Below are positions 37,987 through 50,215 of a stretch of 64,000 nucleotides of DNA, one piece after another. How positions within the stretch are numbered: the first letter of the stretch is position 1; every line of letters begins with the position of its first letter. The stretch is from Thermothelomyces thermophilus ATCC 42464 (lineage: Eukaryota; Ascomycota; Sordariomycetes; Sordariales; Chaetomiaceae), in contig NC_016475.1 of NCBI RefSeq assembly GCF_000226095.1, forward strand, positions 3,162,001 to 3,226,000, read 5' to 3'. The notes beneath the pieces were generated by a model. That model was not told the origin of the DNA. It saw only the letters and a list, made by a program, of their open reading frames with translations, and did no database searches. A program made the position numbers and the translations under genes.

Positions 37987-38035
37987 GAATACATTACACT
38001 GTGTATACTACGCAGCACCCTTGTGTAATGTATTC
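37987..38035. repeat. inverted repeat, 13-bp perfect arms
   Basis: GAATACATTACAC at 37987-37999 is repeated as its exact reverse complement at 38023-38035, with a 23-bp loop. It is followed at once by TGTA/TACA-rich DNA that includes a 20-bp perfect palindrome (GTATGTATGTACATACATAC, 38063-38082). This could form a hairpin or be the end of a decayed small transposon; no matching partner is seen nearby. Confidence 0.7.
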
Positions 38036-38116
38036 AGTACTGTACTGTACTGTATGTACATATGTATGTATGTACATACATACGGATCCGTACATTAGTG
38101 CACACCACTATTTCCA

Positions 38117-39864
38117 TTAGAGCATTAGAAACCTCAGCCCCTCCTGGACTCTTTCCGCCCCCAAATGGGACGCATCAGCAGTCCGCCCTGCCAACCGCGA
38201 GCCAACCGCGCCATCAAGAGCAGCACACAGATCCACCGCAAACCGGAGCCCCGACACCTCAACAACGTTGGCCCCCAAATCCTCCTCCTCCTCCTCCTCC
38301 TCCTCCTCTTGCCGCTCGGCGCCCGCCAACGAACCGCATCCCACGGAACCGCTCTGTCTCCGCTGCTGGCGCCGCCACCGCCCCAGCATGGGACTGATTT
38401 CCATCTCTGCCTCGGGGGCCCGCGTGCGCTGCCGCTTGTTGGTGGTGGTATCGCCCTGGCGGGCTTGGTCGGCCACCTTGTCGGCGATGGTGCCGCTGCC
38501 GGGTCGCGTTTCTCTACGGCGTCCGGTGACACTCGGGCAAGTGCACGGATTCGTCGTGTAGGTGCCGGTATTATCGCGCCTACTGGGAGGGTTGCTGGTG
38601 CGGCCGGCGGCCGGCGGGATGCGGATGGCGGGCGGGCGCCAGTCCTCCTCGCCTGGGGCGAGGGCCGCGGCGGGTTCGAAGGGGGCCGCGGGACTCGGCG
38701 GGTTCGAAGGGGGCCGCGGGACTCGGCTTGGACGCCAGTGCGCAGCGGCGACCGCGCGGGCGGGTTCGGAGGGGCGAGGGAGAGGGAAAGGGAGCAGGGT
38801 GGGCGACCTCGCGGTTGTTGGTCCGGTCACCGTGGGACTGTCGCGCGGTTTCGGGTTCATTAGCTTGGCTGCCAACGGCAGCCGGCGCTTCGTCAGGCCG
38901 TCGCGGACTGTTGACCGAGGCCGTCTCGATCTCCCCGCAGTCTCTGGCCAGGATCTCTGCGATCTTGGCCCCCACGGCCCTCTCCAGCTGCATGCAGAAA
39001 CCCGCCAGGTTGAGACCCTGCAGCTGCGCGCAAGCCCGGGGACAAGAAACGTGCTCAGCCGGGTCACTGTTCATCAACCGGGGCCAGTCGCGCACAGCCA
39101 GGGTATAGTCTCCCCTCGTTTCGTCGGGTCCCATTGTGTGAGAGCTCTCCCAGTCGATGGGCGGGATTCCATGCTGCCGAATGCCCCGTTCCGGTGCCGC
39201 CTTCTTGCGCCGTGCGGGTCGTATTACTATGGGCGGCGACGGGGCCGCCTTTCGCTTCGCGGCGCGGGCGGGTTGGATGCGAGTCGGAATCTGAAATCGC
39301 CTGCCCAGTGTACAAGTATCACAGAACTTTGAACTCGTGGCCCGCCCGGTCGGAATGTGTATTCCTGAGCCAGGCTCACTTGTTCTTGTGCCGGAATCGA
39401 CTGTCGAGGGCTCGGGGTTGGCCTGGGATTTGGCCTCGGATTTGGCCTCGGATTCCTCCTGATGACGAGTTAGAAATGGATTTGGCCCCCGACTAGCTGT
39501 GGATAGGTAAGAAGATAGATAGTTGGGTATGCAGAAGCGAAACCCGTGGTGTCGCGGTATGTACCGTAGGTATGTATGTACGTGCCTCTCTCACCCGTGT
39601 TGAATGCAGCAGCCGATCAACTTCAGCCTTGTACCAAGCTCTTGCTCGCTTGAAGAAGTCATCCTGTTGATAAACTTCCCCCTTCCTGAGAGCCGCGAGA
39701 TCATGTTTGAGAGCCTCCTCAGTGAACAAGTATTTTCCTATCGCCTTAATGACGCACTCGCCTCTTGCGTTGAAGTGGAGCCCGTGGTTACCCTGCTTGC
39801 AAGGTGGTGAAAGCCGGCACGGGGCGTGTGTTTCCGCGGGGTCGGAAGGAGGTTGAGATGCCAT
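38117..39864 (-). CDS. Unrecognised protein gene, apparently frameshifted by a 28-bp duplication
   Basis: Exon 1 starts at 39864 (MASQPPSDPAETHAPC) and holds a helical stretch (TEEALKHDLAALRKGEVYQQ and FFKRARAWYKAEVDRLL) up to about 39590. Exon 2 begins near 39496 after CCACAG and reads with a clear protein character: FCDTCTLGRRFQIPTRIQPA, KAAPSPPIVIRPARRKKAAP, GIPPIDWESSHTMGPDETRG, LERAVGAKIAEILARDCGEI. The exact donor is unsure; a GTACAT site keeps the frame. This frame stops at 38580. An exact 28-bp tandem duplication (38669-38724) lies inside it, and skipping one copy would move reading into the frame that ends at 38117, with a poly-Glu run and a compact tail (LRFAVDLCAALDGAVGS). So the gene is either newly frameshifted, polymorphic, or mis-sequenced. 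No family recognised. Confidence 0.5.
38669..38724. repeat. exact 28-bp tandem duplication
   Basis: Two identical 28-bp units (38669-38696 and 38697-38724) start GGCGGGTTCGAAGG and end GGGACTC. A third, imperfect piece (GGCGGGTTCGGAGG) begins near 38759. The length is not a multiple of three, which matters for the gene around it. Confidence 0.9.
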
Positions 39865-41948
39865 AATAATGCTAGGTAATAGGCTGGGAATAATTAATTA
39901 CCCTTAATGTTGTGTTTCTTCCAGTTTCATAAAATTCATTTCCTCACAGCCGTGACTCGGGTCGCTCGGCCGTCTCGGTTCGCGGTAGATTCGAAGGAAC
40001 AAGGCGCCTGAGCATCGGATGGATGCATGGGTCTTCCATTGATATCAAACTCGAACTCGCTGTTAGCCCTTTGTCAATTCATTGATCTCGCGGCCTTTGT
40101 CTGCCTGATCCGGCAAGCTCATCACCATAACACTCAAGGCCTTTCAATTACCTGAGGCATGGGACGCCACGCCATTGCTTTCTTTTGACAGTTGATACGA
40201 AGCGCAGCCACTAGGTGCGCCACATATTTCGAGTAACCGCGCACGGCGTGTCTGCAAAAGTTCCCAAGCGAGGCCGCTACTGCGTATAATGTCACCTCGT
40301 AGCGTTGTGCCCTGACAAATAATTAAAACTTAATTACATGGACACGAGCTCTCTGCCGTCTGCTACAATCCTGTTCTATGCTCGTCACAACTCATCAAAC
40401 TTATGGATTGAACTCTGCATTTGGCCGGCTCTTATTTCGATAACAAATTACCATCCATCAGACATGTCGAGCAGCGTATGTAATCTGGAATCAAGAAAAA
40501 CAAAAGTCAAGCTCTTCAGTTCTACAAGCATGGCTTTCATGTGATTTTGTTGGAAGGGGCAAATGCGGTAACGTCGTTCGCTTCGCTTTCAGCTGAAGTC
40601 AGGAAGGCAATCATCTCCCTTGTTTCCATCTCGAATGAAGGTAACAAAGAGATATCGAGGTTTCCGACAGACGTATCCGAGCTTAGAACTCGATACTGAA
40701 TTGAGGTAGGTGTAAAGAAGCACGTAAAAGGATGCCGCGCCTCTCGTGTTCCGGCCAGTTTCAGCTATTCTCGTGTGCCGGTCTATGTTTGGTGTTACGA
40801 AAAGGATCAAGCAGCATCGCATGGGTGGTGTAACAACGCAGCCAACAGGCCGCAGCCAAGCCGCGTTAGGTGATGGCGATTGGAATGATGAGCTCAGCGA
40901 CGAATAATCTTGGCCGCCAACACGAGGCGGGAGTAATCGGTTTACCCTACTCCGTAGTGTCCTCCGCCAATCAGCCAATCAGTTAATCCCCCAACTTGTC
41001 GCACAGTTACGTGTGTACGCTCAAACGTACATGCAGTCTCAACGTCTACCACACGACAGTTTGTCGCACTGTAGGCTACATTTCTCCAGAATCCTTGGCC
41101 AGATGGATAGTTATTCCGAGCCAACACCAACTGACTCCGACCGATCGGCAAACTCTGGTTACGGAGATTGCCAGAGCAAACCCCGGCTCTTTAAACGACC
41201 GGGTATTTACCCGGTATCTGGCAGTGTGCTGAATCGATGTGCTAGTCCACAAACCCCATACCCATTTGATGCTATGTGTGCGCGACCTAACAGTAGAAGG
41301 CAAGGTACCTAATCAATAAGACGTGCATACCTACCTATATATATATACAGGTATAGAATATCCATCAACGCGTCGCCGATACTTTCGAAAAGCGACTGGC
41401 AGGAAATTATGTACTCTGGGTAACGGGTCACCTGACGACCTAGCAGTTATGACAGCGCGTCAGCCACGGCACTGGACTGCCGGCCGCGTACTGGGCTATG
41501 GCACGGTTGGTTATTTTGTTTTGCTGTATAAGTGATTTGTCTACGATGCAGGTCGGCACGTATGTACGTCCTTTAGGTATTTAACGTCGGCCACACTCTA
41601 CACCGGCTGCAACCAGACCTGCGGCGCTTTTTCGTCGAGATCCATTGGTGACGGTGCTTGTGGCGATGCAGGCTAGTGTGCGCGCGCCCCCGCTGCTAAT
41701 TTGTCCCCGTCAGGCTCCAGCAGAACTGTCTACACTAGTGCCACTCATTACTACTATTCACTAGTATTAGGCTATAAGAAAAGCAGCCCCTCATAGATCT
41801 AGCCAGTCACGGGACACGATGAGTGTTGGGTGTGATGTCGCGTTGTTGTAATGATTGGTCATGGGAAAGCCTAAGGACCAAGAGCGGGTGTATGATACCA
41901 TAGCTGTAATGAGGATCAAATCTTGCCCTTGGGACGTTCTATAGCTGC

Positions 41949-41987
41949 CTACATATTGTACGTATATACAGGATATACGTAATGTAG
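41949..41987. repeat. inverted repeat (hairpin-forming)
   Basis: CTACAT at 41949-41954 pairs with ATGTAG at 41982-41987, and TACGTATAT at 41959-41967 pairs with ATATACGTA at 41973-41981, around a 5-base loop and with one 4-base bulge. It resembles the palindromes at 38.0 kb in composition. Confidence 0.7.
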
Positions 41988-42371
41988 TGCACCTTGTATA
42001 CGCACCTACCGAGCTTAGTTGTATGTCTGTCAGGACCGAAGTGCGGGTTTGACCCTTGGTGTGATGTTGTCGGCGGAATTAGAGCGGCGGAATTAGAGGT
42101 GCGTGAGAAATGACAGAGGTAAGTATGATAGGGCGGTTAGATACAGGGATGAAACAGTCGATGATTCATCAGACTCGGACTTGGTTGCCGCAGCCGATTA
42201 AATGACTGGGGCTGATAACGATCAACAGACGTGTGTTTCGGAAAGCATGCCGGTTGTACACCGCTGGTGCTCACTAGTGTACACACACTACATTGCTGCG
42301 TGCACTATTTCGCACACGCCCAAGGGCTCTTTGGAGGTGCAGAAGTATGGATTTTGTATGTTTTGCCGGTG

Positions 42372-42439
42372 GAGGCGCTCGAATTCCGGAGGTGCTCGAC
42401 TTCCAGAGGCGCTCGAATTCTAGAGGCGCTCGATCCAAC
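42372..42439. repeat. tandem repeat, four copies of 17 bp
   Basis: Four head-to-tail units of exactly 17 bp begin GAGGCGCTCGA or GAGGTGCTCGA (42372, 42389, 42406, 42423). The first three continue with ATTC or CTTC, and the last copy diverges at its end. It lies outside any gene and has no known meaning. Confidence 0.85.
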
Positions 42440-44836
42440 GGATTTGGCCCGGCAGTCTCGTACTGTATTTGTTTTGTGAAGGTGGCATGACAGGCGGGGG
42501 TGGGTCCAGCACAGAGATCCGTGGCAAATAATAACTAGCTTATGCGCTGTTTAGACACCTAATAATACCCCTAACATGTCGAGGGATTTTTGGTGGGAAA
42601 GAAGCGCACTTAAGTGCTCTTATTATACGAAACTGGAACTTTAAGCACACGCTACACTCGTGTATGGAATGATGCATGTCTGTACTACACATGTATTGCG
42701 TACTTTGCGTACTCTCGTAGCTTTCATTTGGATTCCAGACACTTGTGGTGCAGCCGGAGAAATAGACCGAACTCGATGGATCCTGATCACTGATTATCTG
42801 ACACGAAGGACACTAACGCCGGGAGGGTGGACTCCCCTGGGCAGCCACGGATTGGGGATGTCTGCCTAGAGAGAGTGCCTGAGCTTTCGGATTATATACG
42901 GATTATACCACGCAGTTGCTCTGGAAAGCCAGGTAGAGAGTTCGGGAGGAGGTGCGAGCATACAAGGTCTTAATTCACGGAGCTGGATGTACGGGACACG
43001 TACTACCTTCTAATTACTTTATAACGTTATACCTAATCACCCGTCTAACACTTGGAATCTAGCGATGTACTCCGTAATGATTATTGATACCGTCAAAAAT
43101 GCACGCTATAACGCCCGATAATTGAACGACCACATTTGATCCAAACCAAGCTAAACTAAAAAATGCGCTTTACTTTACGATACCTCACTCAAAACAGATG
43201 CGAGTTTGTACACAGAATGCATTCAAGCGTAATACAAGGAGTTATACCTGTCTGGTTGAAAATGTTTATCTTCAGGCGTTTATGCCAGGTGGTTTGGCCG
43301 ATACACCAGGGATTGCGCTCCTTCGTTGCACCGATGTTGGGACCCGACCCTCCGAGGGTGTACTCTACACTACGCCGCATCTAACACAGCGCGCTCTAGT
43401 GTAATCCGTACATACGCGAGTGCTAATCTTATACGGCCACCATGATCCCTGTCAGGCATACCGTTTCCTAGGTCTCAGCCACATTATTCTACTCGCTAGT
43501 CCGGCGCAAGCTCTCTCAAAATACCCTAGCGTGCCGAGTCGCTGGTGTGGACCCACACCCGTGCAGTACAGTGCGCCTCGACGGATCCCCTACACGGGCA
43601 ACTTACAATATGATGACTACAATCCAGTGTGCTCAAGGTCTGCTAGGGTTATACGGGCGTACCAGGTATGTATGTAACTACATAATGTATGTACATACAG
43701 GAACCTGGAACCAACTTCCACTCCAAGCCCCTTACTGGCGCAACTGACCCCCGAAGTTCCCAATAATAAGCAAATGTATTATCTCAAGTCATTTCAATCC
43801 ACGTTTGCCCTTTCCATTTACCGCTCACCCACCACCTATATTCATTCATCTCGTCCGCGTTCCCGGTTTATCGCCAGTCTCTCCGTTGCGCGCATCGCCT
43901 CGCCTTTCGCAATTTGGGGTCGTTAAATGCTCCTTCACAACCACGACTGCGGTAAGCGCGATGTTAATCCTTCCCTCACCCAAGTCACCTTACGCGCCTA
44001 CTCTTGTGCGTGCCTGCCAAGTTGGCAGTTCCAGCGGGCAAGGTCCTCGCTGAAGATCCTTCCAGCGACCTCGTTGCACGGGACAGTCTCATTTCCATTT
44101 CTGCCAACTTCCAGTGAAGCAGCCGGCGCCCGTCCCTTCTTAGAGTCGAGGCTTTCTGAACCCTCTTGGTTTCCCCGAGCAGGCCAGGCAAGCGTCGCCC
44201 AGATCAGAATCGCCCAAAAGGGGTGGGGCATGAAATGGAAGCCTCTGCAGAGCCGGGTTTCAACCGGACTTTGGCACTGTATGTGACTGCGGTCTTTTCA
44301 TCTCGGGTCTCTTCTGGGTCTATTTTTTTGCACCACCTACACAAACATCCCGACCTCGTCAAACGAGCGGCGAGGGTGGACAGTGCCGCAAACACACATA
44401 ATCCGCAGCACGTTACCGATGCAAGAGCCTGTTTGGCCTAACAGCACTACCTGCCTGACCAAGCGAATCCAGTGCCTCCTCTTGACTATGAGCCAGGAAA
44501 GCTGTCCGTACAGCTAGCTACTAATCATGGTTCTTGGCCGAGGCTGGGCACAACTGTCTCTATCTTCCAACGCATTCTCTGGTGCCGTGTTTCACCTCAC
44601 TGAATAGCTGCTTCTGTTTCACATCGCCGCTTCATTTGGTCCACCCGTATGATTTCGAAAGCAATATATTGACAGTTAACTAACATACACGTTGTCGTTT
44701 CCAGGTAATCAAATTGGGAACAGAGATCAAAGCTCCCTGTTTCTGAGCTAGTCGTTGGGGCTCCTGAATCGCCATCCCGGCCGTGTTCGCCAGGCCAACG
44801 CTTGAGATGTGCATGGTGACGCCGCACTAGCTCAAC

Positions 44837-47800
44837 ATGACGGCATCAGAGGGCCTGTTGCCCGAGACGATGCGGGCCGAGGCGGACCACGCCGAAATCC
44901 AGCGCAGGATCGATGAGCTGGCCCGTCACTATGGCATCCAGGAAAAGCAGGCGCTTGCAGAGTTGGACGAGAGATTGGCGGCCCTCAACGCGCAGTTTGA
45001 AAAGGAGAAAGCGAGGATGGAGGCTCAGCTTCAGCCGTCTCAGGGACTGCTGGGCAGCGTCCTGACGGCCCTGAGCAAGAGCAGAGACTTAGAGATTGCA
45101 GAAATCCGGAGGGCGTACGAGGACAAGGCGAACGAACGAAAGAAGCTCTACGAGCAGCAGAAACAGGAGTACGACATGGAATTGTACAGAGCCATCACAG
45201 CCGTCATGACGGCCGGAGTAAGTCACTTCGCACTACAGCTCTTTGCCAGCAAGCCTCAGACCGGACGATTTGTTAAATCAATACCTGCTATGGCAGCCTG
45301 GTCTCGGCCTAGATCATCGGTCGACATTTTCATTGCCCCCTTCAGATACACCTCAGAGAGCAACCTCCATGGCTGGTGTCTCGAGCAAGCCCGCCCACAT
45401 TGCAACTGTTCCTGCTCCCCCTTCTTTAGCCAAGGTTCCGTCTCAACCTGAGCTATCCGCGCTACCAACACCGACGGCAACAGAGGTGGATAGACAGTCG
45501 ACTCCGGTCGAGAACGACGCCTCGGGGGATACACCAACAGCATCGCCCCTGCGCCCTTCTGTGCAAGTCCAAAGCACGCCAACTACGCTGTTGCATCCGC
45601 TCCCGACAACAGAGGAGCATCGCAAGCATCCTCTTGCCTCCTCTGCGCAGCAATCTCCCGCTAAGCCGAATACCAGGCCGGCAACTGTTCTCGACCAGGA
45701 AAACATCCCCCCAGAGGCCCCAACCTCTCCATATAAACTCCAATCTTCTTTTTCTGCAAAGTCGAGCCCTCATTCGGGCTCCGCCTTGAAGCGCAAAGTC
45801 AACGGGGAGTCGAATCCCGGCTCGCCCGCAGATTCGACTGGCGTGAAGCGTGCCAGGCTCGAAGGAGTCAATGGAGCCGACGTCTCGGAAGTAGATCATC
45901 CTTTGCTCGTAGCATCCGACACGGCCTTTGGGAGGTCCGTCTCATTTGAGGATGTATATGGCTCTCCAGAGAAACCGGCACCGTACAAGCACATCATAGT
46001 CCAGTATCCTCCTACTGTGGGCCACTTTTACATTCTCAAGTGCGACGAACATGGAGTGCACTTTGGCGAGCATCCCCTTCGGGGCGCAGCCAAGCACCTA
46101 GCTAGCGCTCAGCACGGCTACATGTCCAAGGCCCATGTGACTGCCATTGAGACTCTTGGGTATCGGGTTCGCGGCTGTACCAAGGAGATGGCGGACAAGA
46201 ATAACCAAGAAGTCCTGAAGGCCTTCAAGGACGGGTCCTACAAGGCATTCAACGCTAACAACCTCAGCCAGACGAAGCGCGCTGAGTTGGGCTACCCTGC
46301 GGTTGACCCCTTGGTTTCCCAGAAACCTGTCCAGCATCGCAAGCAAACGGCCGCCATCACCGAGCCCCAGCCATGCCGATTTTACGTCACCAGCGGCGGA
46401 GACCTCAGGTGCCCCGTTCTAATCCTTCCATGGGGCGACACCTCGCAGGCCGGCCTGATGGGCACACTGGCCGACACTGGCATCTTCCGCGAGTTTAGTG
46501 ACGACCGGAGACCACTCGGGGTGCCCAAACTACCCAAATGCTATGTCTATCGTGAGATCGACGGCAATATTGTCGGTATAAAGGGCTGGGCGAAAGGTTA
46601 CGAAAACGGAGGCCCACTCGAGAGGAAACGTGAATTCCCCGTCTTGTGCGCCGAGAGTGCCGACTAGTAAGTCTCCCACACATATCCCTTCTTTGGACTA
46701 CGGGCAACAGCTGATAGAAGCAGTCGTATGTGGAGTGTCGGATGGGTGAAGGCGGCTCATCTATCTCAGCTCGATTTTGACGATCCCAGTTCGCGGGATA
46801 TCCCCTTTGTCAGGGAGGCTTGGTATTATTTCCAGACCCGAGTTCTCCGCCGTCAGCGTGATGTTTACCCGGCCTGTGGGACTCGGCTGTCATCTAGATC
46901 CGAGAGGGAATGCAGGGAGATGCCGCTACAGTCTACAGACAAGTCGTTCCGAGACAGCGTCCCAGGTTCCAGGAGTGAGGATGTCGAGATGACGGATACG
47001 GCTTGTCTTGTTCAGAAGGAGCTCGCCAGTGAATCCGACGGGAAATCCATCAACAAGAGAACGGCCGAGTCTAGAGATGTTGCCAAGGAGGGTGCTAACA
47101 ATACACGCGCTCCTGGCGGAGAGGATAATCGGGCGGACGCTACTGCCAAGTCTGCAACAGCTCCCATGTCTTCTGCGCAACATATCGCGGCTCAGGCGCT
47201 GAACTTGCAGGGGCCGGTCCGCAGCGGATTCACTACGGTCAATGCTGGCGGTGGCGCTGACAGGAGCGCCTCTCGCAGTGCTCGTGCGAGTCCGGAGTCG
47301 CAATCGGGGGATGGCTCGGTGTCGAGCACGGAAGGCGGCGGTCACAGGAGGGTATTTAAGATCCACGCCCGCAGCAGTAACCGGCCTTTCACTAGCCAAA
47401 CCCAGGGCTCGCCGTCCACGGTGCTGCCCGAGAGGCCAACCGACGGAACAATGCCGCCAAGTAGTGCTGCAAACCAATCCCAAGGCGTGGTGAGGAAGCT
47501 GAGTCCCGCCAGCTTGCAAAACATCCTTCAGGACTTCCCAGATCCTGCGGCCGCGAACCCTCGAGTTGACCCTCAGTCCCCTAAGCCAATGGGCGCGCGA
47601 CGACCTCTACCTTCGGAGCCGATTCGGATTTATTCTCCTTCGCAGCCAGCATCTTTGTCGGCCGTCAACGAGAAGCCCAACCCACCGGCAACAAGCAACG
47701 ACAGGGCGGGCTCCGCACCGGCACAGTTGCCACCCCAGACGAGGGACCCAGTAGCTGACGAGATACGGCTTTGGGGAACGGCGTCGGCGGCTCTCAGCCT

Positions 47801-48641
47801 GAGTAGACATGCCACACCTCAACCCGTAGCCGCGCCCACGCTTACACCTTCTCCAATGTCCGCCCCAGCTCCCGAGCCATCGCCCGAGCCCAACCAGAGG
47901 CGGGAACAAAACGCTCCGCCTATCCAACTGCCCCCGCCAACAACAACCCTTCTACCAATCTCCCACCTTAACACCACCCCGCTCACTACGATGAATGCAA
48001 GTACGGGCAATACCCGCGCCAACTCACCCAGCATGACCCACGTCTCCAAATCAGGCACGCCCGCCACGGCCGGCTTCTCTAAGCCTGAAATCTCTGCCCT
48101 CACCCCGACCTTACCTTTGCCGCAAAACTGCTTTGTCCCGACCATGGACGTCTTTGACCTCGCGGGCTTCATGGACGGCAACAAGGAGCTCTTCCGGTCG
48201 GCGGAGCCTGGCCAGTACCTGCGCCTCATCGACGACCACCAGAGAGGAGTGTTCACCACCGCTTCGGACTCGCCCGTGCAACTGCGGATTGATCCACAGC
48301 GGATCAAGTCGGCAGAGCGGGTGTCTGCGCAGGCCGGGGCGGTTTGTGTGGTCACGCTCGTCTACCTCCCTACCGAGGATGCGAAGGAGGGAGACCAGAA
48401 GGGCGAGGCGGGAGCGGCGCAAACGCAAACGCTCGTTTTTGAAAAGGCGCGGTCGACGGTGCGTGGGCTGGAGAACGGCACCCTGCATGCGAGGCGGTTG
48501 TGCCGCAGGCTGCAGGCGTGGAATCCGGCAATTGAGTGTCCGACTCCAGGGTTCGCGTGAGTTAAAACCTTTTTTTGTTTCCCTTTCAGCGTCGATTACA
48601 GGGTGTACAACCATACAGGACCAATTAAACTGATGCGGTAA
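44837..48641 (+). CDS. Large nuclear-type protein, function unknown
   Basis: Three sure exons, 44837-45217, 45357-46666 and 46724-48560, give 1175 residues. Residues of about 10-125 form a coiled coil (EIQRRIDELARHYGIQEKQA, FEKEKARMEAQL). A Pro/Ser/Thr-rich linker follows, with a bipartite basic signal (LKRKVNG ... GVKRARLEG) suggesting the nucleus. A compact domain of roughly residues 355-610 (HIIVQYPPTVGHFYILKCDE, KAHVTAIETLGYRVRGC, KCYVYREIDGNIVGIKGW) runs across intron 2 into SVGWVKAAHLSQLDFDD. The C-terminal half is mostly disordered, with a helical end (GLENGTLHARRLCRRLQAW). A GTGAGT at 48557 with an AG at 48600-48601 allows a final 45-bp intron and a tail ending NHTGPIKLMR at 48641 instead of the stop at 48560. 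Family not recognised. Confidence 0.75.
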
Positions 48642-50215
48642 TAGAATGGATTCCGTTCAGTGGCGGTTCAACAATCAGGCGCCGGCGCCGCTGTCGGCCC
48701 CCGAGACTGCTGCCCGACCAGGTGGGGAGAAGCCGAAGTAAATGCGACCATGGGGAACAAAAGTGTCACTTCAACAATACGCCTATCTTCCTTCTATCCT
48801 TGCGGGAGTTTCGGAATTATTCCATGTTCTCCGCGTCGTTTTGGCCTTTTTTTGGGTTGGGGGGGGGGGGGGGGAAGGTTGAAGGTTCACCGGTTTCGTT
48901 TCAATCTGGCCTTCCGGCTCACGTCGTCTTTATCGGAGGAGACATGGCGTTAACTAAATCCCACACGTAATGATACCCCGTCGCCCGATGCAGGCGATAA
49001 TGACAAGAGCTGAATAGTTGGTATGTATGGACCGGGAGTGCCTAGGTGAAAGGGGTTTCTATGGCGTTGAGGGCATTGACTTTTTTTTCCCTCCCGAGGG
49101 AGGTTAACCGTTCTTTGAATGCTTGGTACTTCGTAGATTTCTTGTATATGGATGGACCTTGACGTAACACATACTAGTTTGAGATGAAGCAACCAAGCTC
49201 GGGCCAACTCACTTGGAAAAATGATGCTGCATTGCTCCTAGGTTCCTTGCGGATTGCCTGCACAAGTCTCTCTGTGGTTCCGCGGGTATTTGCTCGCTTG
49301 TTGCTCGGTTGTCCTTTCTGGTCATAAGTGGTGGGTTGGTTCAACATTTGCATGTGATTCCGCTCGTTCTGGGGAATCTGGGGGTTGCGGCGGGGCGTGT
49401 GCGGGCCCTCATATGTGCGTGCCTGGCAAGAGTGGACCATCCCCCGCCACGTGAGATTGAGTGCCTTCTCTGCACCGTTGACCTCGGGTTCTTTTCTCTG
49501 TGCTGTTCTCCTCATGACATCTCATAATCATCCCCAACTAGCATCGCAAGCGTTACCGTACCGATAATATATTATACTGTACATTGTTTCCTGGTGCTTT
49601 TTCGGCGCTTCACGCGAAGAACAGGTGCTTGCGCTCTGTTGACCAGTCCGTCAGCCAAAAAGTGTCCGGGCGCGCAGCCTATGACGTTTCGCTGGCAGGG
49701 AGCGCGCAAGCCATCCAGGCGCAGATGGACTAAGCCGACGCCCTAAAACGTCGGCGAGCCAAGTTCATGGCTGCATTTGTAAGTTCAATCTCTTTTTTTT
49801 TTCTCCTCTTCTTCGCTTTCTGGACTCGTCGCCCTCTCCGAACGAAGTCCGACATTTTGTCCCCGTCCCAAGCCAACTTTTGCAAACATCGCCAAAGCCG
49901 GGGTCTTTTCAGGGACCGGAACTTGCCGTTCGCCGCCGCGGCGATCCTTGGCGTCCGTCGTTTTGTCGTCCATCATCCTTCTTCCCTCTTCCTCTGTCCA
50001 TCGTCCACCGTCCATCGGACCCGGGGTCTGACGGCGGTTGACACGACCCCAAGCCAAAACAAGCAAACTTGATAGGGCATTTTCGAGGTCCAAGCACGCA
50101 CGGATCGCACACAGGCACTGGCCGTCTGAGTGTGGCATGCTATGGGAGAGGTCGACGACGACGTAAGCTGACAAGCATACCTCACCCTCAACCCCAGGAA
50201 CCGTGGCTCGAGCAC
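48642..50215. other. intergenic, 1.6 kb
   Basis: Between two genes on the plus strand. A 16-base G run lies at 48859-48874. The part from 49780 on is T- then C-rich and probably promoter and leader of the peroxin; a 5' untranslated intron ending near 50197 is possible. No other feature. Confidence 0.45.

Larger units (their letters stand above)
35236..38116. other. gene-poor region, 2.9 kb
   Basis: The metallothionein promoter occupies the first few hundred bases. No supported gene follows. A 98-codon minus-strand frame at 36847-37143 (starts MAPGFGQISGLAKLVV) is the best of several weak candidates and is not annotated. The right end holds inverted repeats at 37987-38035 and 38063-38082. Confidence 0.4.
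39865..44836. other. gene-poor region, 5 kb
   Basis: No supported gene, RNA gene or intact element was found. The stretch is more A+T-rich than the gene regions and holds scattered TGTA/TACA palindromes (for example 41949-41987 and near 43665-43700) and a 17-bp tandem repeat at 42372-42439. It may contain decayed transposon remains, but no family can be named. From about 43800 the sequence becomes promoter-like for the gene at 44837. Confidence 0.45.
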
